A DNA stretch of 64,000 bases from Candidatus Sulfopaludibacter sp. SbA3 (GTDB lineage: Bacteria > Acidobacteriota > Terriglobia > Bryobacterales > Bryobacteraceae). Under the pieces are notes generated by a model. That model was given only the letters and a program-made list of their open reading frames with translations. It had not been told where the DNA came from and did not search any database. Where the stretch lies: assembly GCA_945890485.1 (NCBI GenBank), contig CAMDCN010000017.1:1-64000 (forward strand). The letters are read 5' to 3'. Below, one piece after another: positions 22,451 through 32,703 of this stretch (positions within the stretch are counted from its first letter, which is position 1; every line of letters begins with the position of its first letter). The position numbers and the translations under genes were made by a program.

Positions 22451-25414
22451 ATGCCCGAAGAGAAGAACGACCAGGTAGCTGCGCCGACGCTAGTGACGTC
22501 CGGGTTCCCGATTGTCGGGATTGGGGCATCGGCGGGCGGGCTAGCGGCTTTTGAGGCATTCTTCTCGACGATGCCGGCCGATAGCGATCCCGGGATGGCC
22601 TTCGTGTTAGTGCAGCATCTGGCCCGCGACCATAAGAGCATCCTGGCGGATCTGGTGAGCCGCTACACGCGCATGGAAGTGTTTGAGGTGGAGGACGGGA
22701 TGGAGGTGCGGCCGAATTGCGCGTACATCATTCCGCCTAACCGCGACATGTTTCTGGCGAACGGCAAACTGCATTTGCAGGAACCCACGCTCGCGCGCGG
22801 GGTAAGGCTGCCGATTGATTTCTTCTTTCGCTCGTTGGCGCAGGACCAACGGGACCGTGCAATTTGCGTGGTGCTTTCGGGCACCGGGAGCGATGGCGCC
22901 CTAGGGGCCCGCGCGGTGAAGGGCGAGGGCGGAATGGTGATGGTGCAGACGCCGGAATCGACCGAGTACGACGGCATGCCACGGAGTGCGATTGCGATTG
23001 GCACGGTGGATTTCGTGCTGTTGCCGGAGGAGATGCCCGCGCAACTGCTGGCCTATGCGGGCCGGGCATTTGGGACCCGGGTAGTCGCCCGGAGCCCCTT
23101 GGCGACCCAAGGGGATGACCTCGCCAAGATCTTCCAGATGCTGCAATCGCAGACGGGCCACGACTTTTCGCTGTATAAGCGCAATACCATCATGCGCCGG
23201 GTGGAGAGGCGGATGGCGGTGCATCAGATCGACCGGATGGAGGACTATATCCGGTACCTGCAACTGACGCGGGGAGAGGTGGACGCGCTGTTTCGCGATC
23301 TTCTCATTGGCGTTACGAACTTCTTCCGGGACTCCGAAATTTTCGAGGAGATCGAAAAAACGATTATCCCGAAGCTTTTCGAAGGGAAGCCCTTGGGGAG
23401 CGTGATTCGGGCTTGGGTGGCGGGCTGCTCGACGGGAGAGGAGGCGTACTCGCTGGCAATCCTGCTGCACGAGTATCTGGAGGAACACCAGCAAAACCAA
23501 CGGATTCAGGTGTTTGCCACTGATATCGACCGGGAGGCGATCGACCATGCGCGGGCGGGGGTGTATCCGTCGTCGATCGTTGCGGATGTTTCGCCGGAGC
23601 GGTTGGCGCAGTACTTTGCGCCAGGACATCCGGACGACAGCACGTACCGGATCAACAAAGTCATACGCGATATGGTGGTTTTCTCCGAGCACGACCTGAT
23701 CAAGGATCCGCCGTTTTCCAGGCTGGATTTGATCAGTTGCCGCAACCTGTTGATCTACATGAGCGCGGAGCTGCAGCAGCGTTTGATGCCGTTGTTCCAC
23801 TACGCCTTAGTGCCGAACGGCATTCTGGTGCTGGGGTCATCGGAAAGCGTAGGCGATGCCGCGAATCTGTTTACCGCGTTGGATCGAACGGCGAAGATTT
23901 ATCAACGGAAGCCTGGGAACATGGGCTCGCCACGGGTGGATATGGCCCGGATCTCCAGGCCGGCCGCCACCGCGGAAGTTGCGCGCGGTTGGCCAGGCGG
24001 CTTGGCGCCAACGAAGCTTTCGCTGCCCCAGTTGGCCGAACGCGCGGTGATGCAGCACTATGCTCCGGTGGGGGCGCTGGTGAATGAGCGGGGCGACATC
24101 CTCTATCTGCTTGGGCGAACGGGCCGCTATTTGGAACCGGCGCCGGGCGAGGCTGCGATGAACATCTTCCGCATGGCGCGGGAGGGATTGCGGGGCGATC
24201 TGACAATCGCGCTGCACCGGGCCGTTTCATTGGGTGTAGTGACGCGGAATCCGGGGCTGCGGGTAAGGAGCGAAGGCGGTACGACGACGGTGAATCTGAC
24301 GGTGCTTCCGGTGGCCACCGATACCGAGATCGCGACGCCGCCAGGATTGTTTTTAGTGCTTCTGGAGGAGGCCGTGGCGACCGAGCCCCGGTCGACGGAA
24401 GGCGCTGTCGATGTGGTGGATGCCGTGGCGGAGCCTTTGCCGGATCTGAACGAATACATCCTGCGATTGAAGCAAGAGTTGCGGACGAAAGAGGAGTATC
24501 TGCAGACGGCGGTGGAGGAGCTGGAAACGTCGAATGAAGAGCTCCGGAGCGCGCATGAGGAGATGCAATCCGTCAACGAAGAGATGCAGTCGACCAATGA
24601 GGAGCTGGAGACCTCAAAGGAGGAATTACAGTCGGTAAACGAGGAGCTGGCGACGGTAAACAGCGAACTGCAGGCGAAGGTGGCGGACCTGTCGCGGTCG
24701 AACGACGACATGAACAACCTGCTGAGCGGGACGGGCATCGGGACCATCTTCGTAGATCATGATTTGCGGATTTTGCGGTTTACACCGACGATTTCGGCCC
24801 TGATCAACCTGATTGAGACAGATACCGGGCGGCCAGTTGACCAAATAAGGTCGAATCTGGAGACCTACGATGGCCTGGCCGCCGACATTCGTGACGTGCT
24901 GGCGACATTGGCGCCGAAAGAGCTTGAGGTGCAGGCCAAGTCCGGGGACTGGTATCTGCTACGAATCCGCCCTTACCGGACTTTAGAAAATGTGATTGAA
25001 GGCGCGGTGATCACCTTCACGGACATTTCGGCGCTCAAGAGAGCAGAGGCGGTGGTGAGGGACTCCGAGGCTTTGCGCCGGTTGGCGGTGGTGGTGCGGG
25101 ATTCGCGCGATGCGATCATCGTGCAGGACTTGGGGGGACGCATCATGGCCTGGAACCCTGGGGCGGAGCGGCTGTACGGATGGAGCGAGGCAGAGGCGCT
25201 GGAGCGGAGCTACCGCAGTTTGCTGGTAGAAAGTGAGGCCGGGCAGGCGATGGCGGAGTTACGCCTGCGGGCGGAGGGCGGAAAGCTGGAGCCGCTACTG
25301 CAGGCGCGCACGGGAAAGGACGGAACGCTGGTGCAGGTGGCATTGATCCCGTCGGTGCTCGTAAACAATGGCGGGGAGGTTTACGCGATCGCGACGACAG
25401 AACGGGCCACTTGA
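22451..25414 (+). CDS. CheB-CheR fusion with coiled coil and two PAS domains
   Basis: This 987-residue protein joins a chemotaxis methylesterase domain to a methyltransferase domain. The CheB part has S27 in GIGASAGGLAAFEAF, H56 in VLVQHLARDH and D148 in LSGTGSDGALG, the catalytic triad. The CheR part has SRLDLISCRNLLIYM and RAWVAGCSTGEEAYSLAILL, the SAM site. A long heptad coiled coil (EELETSNEELRSAHEEMQSV, about residues 690-760) leads to two PAS-type domains (GTGIGTIFVDHDLRILRFTP and ILGGRIMAWNPGAERLYGWS-like). Many relatives end in a histidine kinase, but this one stops after the second PAS domain. It probably alters methylation of chemoreceptors or acts as a sensor. No chemotaxis genes are adjacent. 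The start is set by AGGAGG upstream. Confidence 0.88.
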   Translation: MPEEKNDQVAAPTLVTSGFPIVGIGASAGGLAAFEAFFSTMPADSDPGMAFVLVQHLARDHKSILADLVSRYTRMEVFEVEDGMEVRPNCAYIIPPNRDMFLANGKLHLQEPTLARGVRLPIDFFFRSLAQDQRDRAICVVLSGTGSDGALGARAVKGEGGMVMVQTPESTEYDGMPRSAIAIGTVDFVLLPEEMPAQLLAYAGRAFGTRVVARSPLATQGDDLAKIFQMLQSQTGHDFSLYKRNTIMRRVERRMAVHQIDRMEDYIRYLQLTRGEVDALFRDLLIGVTNFFRDSEIFEEIEKTIIPKLFEGKPLGSVIRAWVAGCSTGEEAYSLAILLHEYLEEHQQNQRIQVFATDIDREAIDHARAGVYPSSIVADVSPERLAQYFAPGHPDDSTYRINKVIRDMVVFSEHDLIKDPPFSRLDLISCRNLLIYMSAELQQRLMPLFHYALVPNGILVLGSSESVGDAANLFTALDRTAKIYQRKPGNMGSPRVDMARISRPAATAEVARGWPGGLAPTKLSLPQLAERAVMQHYAPVGALVNERGDILYLLGRTGRYLEPAPGEAAMNIFRMAREGLRGDLTIALHRAVSLGVVTRNPGLRVRSEGGTTTVNLTVLPVATDTEIATPPGLFLVLLEEAVATEPRSTEGAVDVVDAVAEPLPDLNEYILRLKQELRTKEEYLQTAVEELETSNEELRSAHEEMQSVNEEMQSTNEELETSKEELQSVNEELATVNSELQAKVADLSRSNDDMNNLLSGTGIGTIFVDHDLRILRFTPTISALINLIETDTGRPVDQIRSNLETYDGLAADIRDVLATLAPKELEVQAKSGDWYLLRIRPYRTLENVIEGAVITFTDISALKRAEAVVRDSEALRRLAVVVRDSRDAIIVQDLGGRIMAWNPGAERLYGWSEAEALERSYRSLLVESEAGQAMAELRLRAEGGKLEPLLQARTGKDGTLVQVALIPSVLVNNGGEVYAIATTERAT

Positions 25415-25467
25415 TTTGATGCGGGTGGAGTTGTGTCCGGGCGCCAAGTGTGATAGTTGTCTCCGTC

Positions 25468-28400
25468 ATGCGCTTTGGGGCCATTCTCTTCTTACTTGTT
25501 ACTCTCGGTTCGTTGACTTTTTCTCAGACACAGTCCCGGCTTACGGGATTAGTTACTGATGATTCGGGCGCCGTGGTGGCGGGGGCGCGAGTGGTAACCC
25601 GGAACGTCGTGACAGGGGTTGTGACGGAGTCGGCGACAAGCGAGTTCGGGAACTACCAGTTTCCGGCCCTGATTCCTGGCACCTATGAGGTATCCGTGGA
25701 GAAGGCGGGCTTTAAGAAGGCTCTCCAGAGCGGCATCACGCTCGAGACGGGCATTACACGTACAGTGGACTTACGGCTGACGCTCGGCGCGGTTTCCGAG
25801 ACCGTGGAGGTTTCCGCGCAGGCCGCCCTGCTTGAGTCGGAAACGTCGTCGGTAGGGCAGTTGATTGAGCGAACCACGGTGTTGAACATGCCGCTCGAAA
25901 GCCGGCGGACAGCGGGGTTAGTACGGCTGCTCGGAGCGGTAACTTTCTCGAACGAAGTGGGTGGGGAGCAGGTGCCGATGTTTTCGATGGCGGGCGGCCG
26001 GAGCCAGAACCAGATGTGGCAGCTAGATGGAGCGGTGGTGCAGAACATGTCGCTGGGGGTGGCGCAACTGCAGTTGAATCCGCCGGCGGAATCGCTGCAG
26101 GAGTTCAAGGCGGAGATGAGCAACTTTTCGGCCGAGTTTGGGCGGGCGGGTGGCGGACTCATCCTGATGACGACCCGGTCGGGAACCAATCAGTTTCACG
26201 GCGCGGCGTACGAGTTTCTTCGCAATCAAGTGCTGGATACGCGAACGTTCTTCGCGCCCCGGAAGGCGCCTTTGCGGTACAACATTTTCGGGGCGTCGTT
26301 CGGCGGCCCGATCCGGAAGGACCGGACCTTTTTCTTCGCCAATTATGAGGGAGCAAGGCGGCGGGACGGGGTAACGATCTCGAACCTGATTATGCCGCAC
26401 GCGCCGGAGCGGACGGGCGATTTTTCGAACCGCCGCGATATCGCGGTGCTGGACCCAACCACCGGACAACCGTTCCCCGGCAACGTTATTCCCGGCAGCC
26501 GCATTGACCCGATCGCCCGGCAGTTGGTAGCGCTTTACCCGAACGCCAATCTGGCTTCCGACATCACGCGGGCGCCGAGCGCGAACTACGCCGTGAACCT
26601 TTCGGACAAGCTGACGCAGGATTCGCTGACTGCGCGAGTCGATCATTCGCTGGGCAACAACGACCGTATCTTCGGCAGGTACAGCGTGATTGGCGCGCCG
26701 CAGGATATTGCCAATGCCTATCCGGACCGGATTGCCGATACGCGGGCCGGGATCCGGGAAAACAAGATTCATTCGATTTTGGGATCGTGGATTCACAACT
26801 TCGCGCCGACCGTGTTGAATGAAGTGCGCTATGGCTATTCGATCCGGCGGCACGTGAACCGGGCCGCCGGCACGGGTTCGAACTTCAACCAGACGATTGG
26901 GCTGCAGGGAGTGGATGCGAATTCGTTTCCCGTGATCGCGGTGACGGGACAATCCGGCTTCAGCGTCGCTCCGAATGAGCGCATCCAGACTCCAATCCTG
27001 ACGCACCATTTTGTTGACAACCTGACGATGATCAAAGGGAAGCACACGATCAAGGCGGGCATGGAGTTTCGCTACTCGCTGAATAAGGACGAGCTTTCGC
27101 AGACCGGGGGCGGCACGTTCACCTTTAACGACCGCGCCACGCGCAGCGGCATGGCAACCTTTCTGTTGGGCTGGACTTCGAGCGCGGGGCAGAACCGGCC
27201 GGACCTGCTGGAGGCGCGGACGGACTACTATGGCGCCTACATCCAGGACGATTGGAAGATATCGAAGAACCTGACGCTGAACCTGGGAATGCGCTGGGAG
27301 ATGGATACGCCGCGGTGGGAGCGGCTGGAGAACCGGCAGAGCGGGTTCGACGGGACGGCCATCAATCCGGTGTCGCGGACGCCGGGAATCGTGACGTATG
27401 CCGGGCGCGATGGCCGCGATAAATACGCGCATCCGTTCGACAGGAACAATTTCGCGCCGCGCATCGGGTTCGCATGGAAGCCGATGGCCCGAACGGTGGT
27501 GCGCGGTGGCTATGGCATCAACTACCTGGGCGCCTACTTCGGCGCGGTGGTCAACACGTTGTCGCAGGGCTTTGGGGCGAACTTCTCGTTCACGTCGCCA
27601 GACGGCGGACTGACGCCGGCGTTTCTTTTCCGGAGCGGGCTGCCGACAGGGGTCCGGGAGCCGATCGGCCCAGGGTGGGGCGCCGTTCCCGTAGGGACTG
27701 CTCCGCGCGCGGCGCCCGATTTCATCTCGCAGGATCACGTGAGGCTACTCGCAGCAGCTCAATTTCACGATCCAACGGGAGTTGGGCGGCAACCTGTTAT
27801 TCGAGGCCGCTTACCTGGGCAACCTGGGAACGAAGCTGGGCGGGGCGGCGGTGAACATCAACTACATTCCCCTGGTGAATGGCCGGGGGCCGGCGACGCA
27901 GAGCCAGGCCGCCAGACTATTCCCGCAGTACAACAACGTCACGCGCCTGACGCCGAATTGGGGCAATTCGAGCTATCACGCGATGAACCTGAAGGTGGAA
28001 CGCCGCTACCTGCGCGGCTTCAACCTGCTCGCCAATTACACGTGGTCCAAGTTCCTCGACAACATCGAGGGCGGCAGTGAGTTCGCGGGCGGCGAAGGCA
28101 ATGGGTATACACACCCTGAGTTGCGCCGCCTGGATAAGTCGTATTCGGGAAACGATCTGCGGCACCGGATCATCGGGAGTTCCGTATACGAACTGCCGAT
28201 TGGCAAGGGCAGAGGCGTGGACATCCGGAACCCGTTTCTCGATGCCGTGATTGGCGGCTGGACGCTGGGATTGATCGCCGAGGTCCACTCGGGAGCGCCG
28301 TGGGGCGCGGTGGAACAGACGAATGTGACCAATACGTTCACGGGCAGTCCCCGGCCGAATCTGACGTGCGACCCGGCGTTGGCCGGCGGGCGCGACCGGT

Positions 28401-28705
28401 CTGCATACCTGAACCAATGGTTCAACACATCGTGCTTCGCTGCGCCTGGTACCGGCAACTTCGGCAATGCCGCCCGGAACCTGGGCTTCGGGCCAGGACA
28501 GATGAATCTCGACACGTCGCTGAACAAGCGCTGGGAGATGAAGGAGCGGTACCGGCTCATCTTCCGGACGGATTTCTACAATTTGCCGAACCGGCCCAAT
28601 TTCGCCACACCGGCGGCGGTGCGGGGCCGGGGCGATTTTGGAAGGATTACGAGTACACGCGGGACAGGGCGGCAGATTCAGTTAAGCCTTCGCTTTGAAT
28701 TTTAG
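25468..28705 (+). pseudogene. TonB-dependent Oar-like receptor, frameshifted
   Basis: Two reading frames together cover a receptor of about 1078 residues. The first starts MRFGAILFLLVTLGSLTFSQ (signal peptide) and holds the carboxypeptidase-regulatory domain (GLVTDDSGAVVAGARVV, GNYQFPALIPGTYEVSVEKA) and the plug region (QLIERTTVLNMPLESRRTAG). The second frame carries the last strands from YSQQLNFTIQRELGGNLLFE to QIQLSLRFEF at 28703. They join at about 27742-27746 (DHVR|GYSQ). Removing one base there restores a continuous, family-like sequence. It could be a real mutation or an assembly error. Oar-type receptors of Acidobacteria are outer-membrane proteins thought to take up polymer fragments or chelates. 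I list it as a pseudogene because of the frame break only. Confidence 0.82.
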
Positions 28706-28727
28706 AACTCCTGATATGATGCCGCCC

Positions 28728-30275
28728 ATGCGGATTGCTCTTCTGTTGGTGTTGGCGTGGGTGGCGGCGGCCCAGACGAAGCCGGTGGTGGGGGTGGGCG
28801 GTATTGTCCACGAGACGAATACGTTCAACCCGCGAAAGACGCGTCTGGAGGACTTTGCGACGGGGTTGGGGGCGGCGGAGGGCATCCTGCGCGGTCAGGA
28901 TGTAATTACGAAGTCCGAGAAGTCGAACAACACGACGGCGGGATTTATCTATGGCGCGGGGCAGGCCGGGTACACGCTGTTTCCGACGATCGTAGCGGGG
29001 CCGCAAACCATGGGGACGGTGCTCGACAGCGCGTTTGAGCCGCTGGTGGCGGAGTTGATCAGCCGCTTAAAGCAGGCCCCGAAGCTGGACGGGATTCTGC
29101 TGTTTCTGCACGGCACGATGGTGACGGAGAGCTATCCGCACGCCGATGCCGAGGTGGTACGGCGGGTGCGGGCGGCGTTCGGCGAGAAGATTCCGATTGT
29201 CGTGGTGCATGACTTCCACGCGAACATTTCGGAAGAGATTGTGCGGCTTTCGACCGTATTGCTGAGCTATAAGGAGTGCCCGCATTTGGATGCGCGAGCG
29301 GCGGGCGTGAACGCGGCGCGGATTATGGGCGATATCCTAAGCGGCAAAGTGAAGCCGACGCAGGCGCTGGCCAAGCCGCCGATGCTGTTGAACATTCTGT
29401 TCCACAACACGTACGCGGCGCCGCTACAGGCGATTACGGACGCCAGTAAGCAATTGGAGAAGACGCCGAAGGTGCTGGTGGCGAGCGTGGCGGGCGGCTA
29501 TCAATATGCTGATATTCCGGCGATGGGGCCGAGCGTAGTAGTGGTGACGGACAACGACCCGGCGCTGGCGCGGCGGGAGGCAGACCGGCTGAGTGGGATG
29601 CTGTGGGACCTGCGGGAGCAACTGGTGATGAAGGCGCCCGGAGCGGCCGACGCGGTGAAGATGGCGATGAACAACGGCCAGTGGCCGGTGACGCTGATGG
29701 ACGCCGGCGACAATATCGGCGGAGGGTCGGCGGGGGATAGCACCTACATCCTGACGGAGCTCTTGAAGCAGAAAGCGGACGGATGGGTGGTGGTGATTTC
29801 CGATCCTGCAGCGGTTCAGGCGGCGATCAAGAGTGGCGTGAGCGGGGCTTTCGATATGCCGGTGGGCGGCAAGACGGACAACTTGCACGGGGACTCGGTA
29901 CGGGTGAAGGGCCGTGTGAAGGGAATCTACGATGGGCGATTCGTGGAGCGCGCGGTGCGGCACGGGGGCGGGCGGTATTGGGACATGGGCGTGACGGCGG
30001 TGATTGAAGTGGAGGGATCGACGCCGGATATGCCGAATCTGCTGGTATTGACGCCGAAGCGGATTATTCCTTTCAGCTTGGGGCAGTTGGTCAGTTTGGG
30101 GATTTTTCCCGAGTACATGAAGATTCTGGTGGCGAAGGGGACGATTGCGCCGCGGGCGGCGTATGAGCCGATTTCGGCACGGATCATTGAAGTGGATTCG
30201 GGCGGCGTGACGGGGATGAATCCGGCGCGGTTTACCTATCAGCGGATCCGGCCGGGGCTGTTCGGCGCTAAGTGA
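28728..30275 (+). CDS. Exported M81 (MlrC-like) metallopeptidase family protein
   Basis: The 515-residue protein starts at ATG 28728 with a signal peptide (MRIALLLVLAWVAAAQTKPV). The body has the M81 signature VGVGGIVHETNTFNP, with its metal-ligand His and Glu, and IVVVHDFHANISEEIVR, plus TLMDAGDNIGGGSAGDST. MlrC was described in microcystin degradation, but most family members have unknown substrates. The predicted export is a distinctive feature here. The gene starts 23 bases after the end of the frameshifted receptor and is likely in the same operon, which suggests the exported protein may process the imported material. That link is inference. The convergent methyltransferase gene overlaps its end by eight bases. 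Confidence 0.87.
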   Translation: MRIALLLVLAWVAAAQTKPVVGVGGIVHETNTFNPRKTRLEDFATGLGAAEGILRGQDVITKSEKSNNTTAGFIYGAGQAGYTLFPTIVAGPQTMGTVLDSAFEPLVAELISRLKQAPKLDGILLFLHGTMVTESYPHADAEVVRRVRAAFGEKIPIVVVHDFHANISEEIVRLSTVLLSYKECPHLDARAAGVNAARIMGDILSGKVKPTQALAKPPMLLNILFHNTYAAPLQAITDASKQLEKTPKVLVASVAGGYQYADIPAMGPSVVVVTDNDPALARREADRLSGMLWDLREQLVMKAPGAADAVKMAMNNGQWPVTLMDAGDNIGGGSAGDSTYILTELLKQKADGWVVVISDPAAVQAAIKSGVSGAFDMPVGGKTDNLHGDSVRVKGRVKGIYDGRFVERAVRHGGGRYWDMGVTAVIEVEGSTPDMPNLLVLTPKRIIPFSLGQLVSLGIFPEYMKILVAKGTIAPRAAYEPISARIIEVDSGGVTGMNPARFTYQRIRPGLFGAK

Positions 30276-30942
30276 GGTGAGGCTTGCGGAGGGTAACGGT
30301 GATGCCGTCGTGGAGTTGCCCGGGGAGGAGCGCGCAGGCGAGGTTGTAGAGCGGGGCGCTGGGTCCGAAGTAGTTGCGGAGCCAGAGGCCAGTCACTTCC
30401 AGGTTGGCGCGCCTGGCGAGGTAGCGAAGATCGGCGGGGGTGTACTCGCAGAAGTGGCCGGGGTTGCTGGGATCTTCCCGGATGATCTCAAAGGGGCTGT
30501 GGCCGCAGAGAAGGCCAAGGCGCTTGCCGAGGCTGATGGGGTTGGGCGTTTGGAGGATTAGGGTTCCGCCGGGGCGGAGCCAGGAGGCGGCGCAGGAGAG
30601 GACATGGGCAGGGGCGGTGTGGAGATGCTCGATGACTTCAGCCATGACGACGATGTCGTAGGGAGTGACGGGTGGCCAGGCGGCGGGGTTGGCGGCGTTG
30701 TTGAGGTCGAAATTGATATGCTGGCCGCGGAGTTGGCCGGTGAAGCGGTGATCGAAGTAGCCGAGGGTATCGATGACGGCGGCGGGAAAGGCTTCCTGGA
30801 AAAGCAGGGTTTGATGGGATAGGCCGACGTCGAGGAGCCGCTGGAAGGAGCGCTGGCTTTTTTCTACGCGATGCAGTATATCGAGTAGAAACTCATAGCG
30901 GCGTTGATGGAACTGTAAATAATTCGCGGGGGGAGCTTCCAT
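30268..30942 (-). CDS. SAM-dependent methyltransferase
   Basis: The 224-residue protein has RLLDVGLSHQTLLFQE (a class I methyltransferase motif I with an unusual GLSHQT replacing the common G-x-G-x-G), YDIVVMAEVIEHLHTAP and ASWLRPGGTLILQTPNPISL. These are typical of Methyltransf_11/23 enzymes that modify small molecules, lipids or sugars. The C-terminus (CEYTPADLRYLARRANLEVT, YFGPSAPLYNLACALLP) resembles those acting on glycan-related substrates. The missing second glycine-rich loop makes SAM binding less certain. ATG 30942 is chosen over a TTG further upstream. The divergent GAF gene starts 37 bases away. Confidence 0.78.
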   Translation of the reverse strand: MEAPPANYLQFHQRRYEFLLDILHRVEKSQRSFQRLLDVGLSHQTLLFQEAFPAAVIDTLGYFDHRFTGQLRGQHINFDLNNAANPAAWPPVTPYDIVVMAEVIEHLHTAPAHVLSCAASWLRPGGTLILQTPNPISLGKRLGLLCGHSPFEIIREDPSNPGHFCEYTPADLRYLARRANLEVTGLWLRNYFGPSAPLYNLACALLPGQLHDGITVTLRKPHLT

Positions 30943-30979
30943 CGACCGTAGCTTCCGATTGTAGAGGATAATCAAAGCA

Positions 30980-31573
30980 GTGTCTAAGTCGAAGGATCTG
31001 GAACAGCGCTTGGCGCGGACGGAGCAACAGCTTCGCTTGTTTCAACGAATCAGCCGTTTGATGGTGAGTGAATCGTCGTTGCAACAGGTATTGAACTCGA
31101 TTGTGAAGCTGGTGCAGGAGTTTACGGCGTGTGATTCCTGCCTGGTGTATCTGCTGGAGGACCGGCAGTTGGTACTTTGTGCGTCGAACACGGCGGCGAA
31201 CGGCGAATTGGACGAGGTTCGGCTGAACCTGAACGAAGGCTTAACGGGATGGGTGGCGCGGGAGCGGCGGTTGCTGGCGATTTCGCGGGAGGCCTATAAC
31301 GATTCGCGGTTTAAGACCTTTGCGGAGTTGGAGGCGGACACGTTCGAGGCGTTCCTATCAGCGCCGGTGATGGCGCGGAGCAAGGTGGTGGGCGTGATCA
31401 ACGTGCAGCACCGGGAGCCGCATGCCTACACGGGCGATGAGATGGAACTGCTGACGACAGTGGGTGAGCAGGTGGGTTGCTTGCTGATGTTGGCGCGGCT
31501 GGACCGGGAGACGATGGAGCGCACGCTCTCGCTCGGGACCGTACTGGCGGGCACCGCGGCGGTGAGGGGTTAA
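30980..31573 (+). CDS. GAF-domain sensor protein
   Basis: This 197-residue protein begins at a GTG (MSKSKDLEQRLARTEQQLRL, coiled coil). A GAF domain follows, from about residue 25 to 175: SSLQQVLNSIVKLVQEFTAC, CDSCLVYLLED, NLNEGLTGWVARERR and VGVINVQHREPHAYTGDE. GAF domains bind small ligands or respond to redox state. The protein has no output domain, so it may act on a partner or feed into a signalling complex. The gene's stop shares one base with the start of the next gene (TAATG), so both are probably translated together. Confidence 0.84.
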   Translation: MSKSKDLEQRLARTEQQLRLFQRISRLMVSESSLQQVLNSIVKLVQEFTACDSCLVYLLEDRQLVLCASNTAANGELDEVRLNLNEGLTGWVARERRLLAISREAYNDSRFKTFAELEADTFEAFLSAPVMARSKVVGVINVQHREPHAYTGDEMELLTTVGEQVGCLLMLARLDRETMERTLSLGTVLAGTAAVRG

Positions 31574-32703
31574 TGCTCCTCCGCTGCTTGCTCGGGGCTT
31601 GGCTGCTAGCGAACGTGGCGGCAGCGGCAGACAAGTGGAATGTTGCGTTCTTCCACGATGAGAAAGATTCTACGTTAACGCTGGGAGAGATCGTGTTTCC
31701 GTCGGAACGACGGGGGATCGCAATCGGCGTCCTGAACGAGAAGGACCGGGTGAAACCGGTGGCCGTGGTGACCGGTGACGGCGGGAAACGTTGGGAACTG
31801 GTGCAGTTGAAGGATATTCCGACGACGATCAGTTGCGTGAACGATTCGGCGTGCTGGATAGCGACGGATGGCGGCGTGTGGTATACGGAAGAGTCTGGAC
31901 GCACCTGGCGGAAAGTATCGAAGCAGAAGGGAATTCTGACGATGCATTTCGACTCGGCGACGCACGGGTTCGCTGGGGGCGAAAAAAAGACGATTTGGGA
32001 GACGAAAGACGGCGGCAAAACCTGGACGCCGATTGAGGCGACCAAGGAAATTTCGGCCAAGCCCGAGTTTGCGGTGTTTCATTCGATGGGGTTTGGCGGA
32101 AGGATCGGGCTGGTCGCGGGAACGAGCCGTCCACCCCGGCGGGAGGACCTGAGCCTGTTTCCGCCCTGGATGGAGCCGGAACGGGCAGCCAGGCGGCGAG
32201 AATGGCCGAATCTCATGATGCTGGCTGAGACGGCGGACTCGGGCAAGACGTGGAAGGTGTCCTCGGCTTCGATTTTCGGGATGGTTAGCCGGATCGTGGT
32301 GGACCCGGCGGGGTTCGCGGTGACGCTGTTGCAGTTTGGCGACACGTTCGAAATTCCGGCCGAAATTAACCAGATTGATTTCAAAACGGGCAAGATGACG
32401 CCGGTGTACCGGAACAAGGAACATGCCGTGACGGACGTGGCGTACTTGGCGAACCGGTCAATTGTGGCGGCGGGAACGCAGCCGGCAGGGCTGCGGAGTT
32501 TGCAACTACCGGGAAGGGTGGTGATTCGCGAGGCGAAGATCACCGATGTGCTGAAAGTGGGTCCGTTTGAAGACCAGGCCGTGGATTACCGGGCGGTGGC
32601 CCGGCAGGTGAAACTAGCTGTCGCTCCGGACGGCCAACTCTGGGCGGCTACTGACGCTGGAATGATTCTCCGGCTCGACCGCGCGGCGAGCATCGTCAAA
32701 TAG
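31573..32703 (+). CDS. Exported beta-propeller (BNR/YCF48-like) protein
   Basis: The 376-residue protein has a signal peptide (MLLRCLLGAWLLANVAAAAD). Repeated Asp-box-like turns follow: VVTGDGGKRWELVQL, YTEESGRTWRKVSKQ, ETKDGGKTWTPIEA and ETADSGKTWKVSSA. These are typical of sialidase/BNR/YCF48-like propeller repeats. It is predicted to act outside the cytoplasm. YCF48/HCF136 propellers assist photosystem II assembly in phototrophs, but this organism type is unlikely to use it that way. The substrate or partner is unknown. It is coupled to the GAF gene and overlaps the convergent zinc-ribbon gene by 90 bases at its end. Confidence 0.8.
   Translation: MLLRCLLGAWLLANVAAAADKWNVAFFHDEKDSTLTLGEIVFPSERRGIAIGVLNEKDRVKPVAVVTGDGGKRWELVQLKDIPTTISCVNDSACWIATDGGVWYTEESGRTWRKVSKQKGILTMHFDSATHGFAGGEKKTIWETKDGGKTWTPIEATKEISAKPEFAVFHSMGFGGRIGLVAGTSRPPRREDLSLFPPWMEPERAARRREWPNLMMLAETADSGKTWKVSSASIFGMVSRIVVDPAGFAVTLLQFGDTFEIPAEINQIDFKTGKMTPVYRNKEHAVTDVAYLANRSIVAAGTQPAGLRSLQLPGRVVIREAKITDVLKVGPFEDQAVDYRAVARQVKLAVAPDGQLWAATDAGMILRLDRAASIVK

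Noticed and set aside
26023-27738. 571-codon minus frame opposite the TonB receptor
   Set aside because: Arg/His-rich shadow; the receptor frame has signal peptide, plug and barrel motifs.
27730-27790. Programmed ribosomal frameshift in the TonB receptor
   Set aside because: No slippery heptamer or downstream stimulator is evident at the junction, and other receptors of the family are unbroken.
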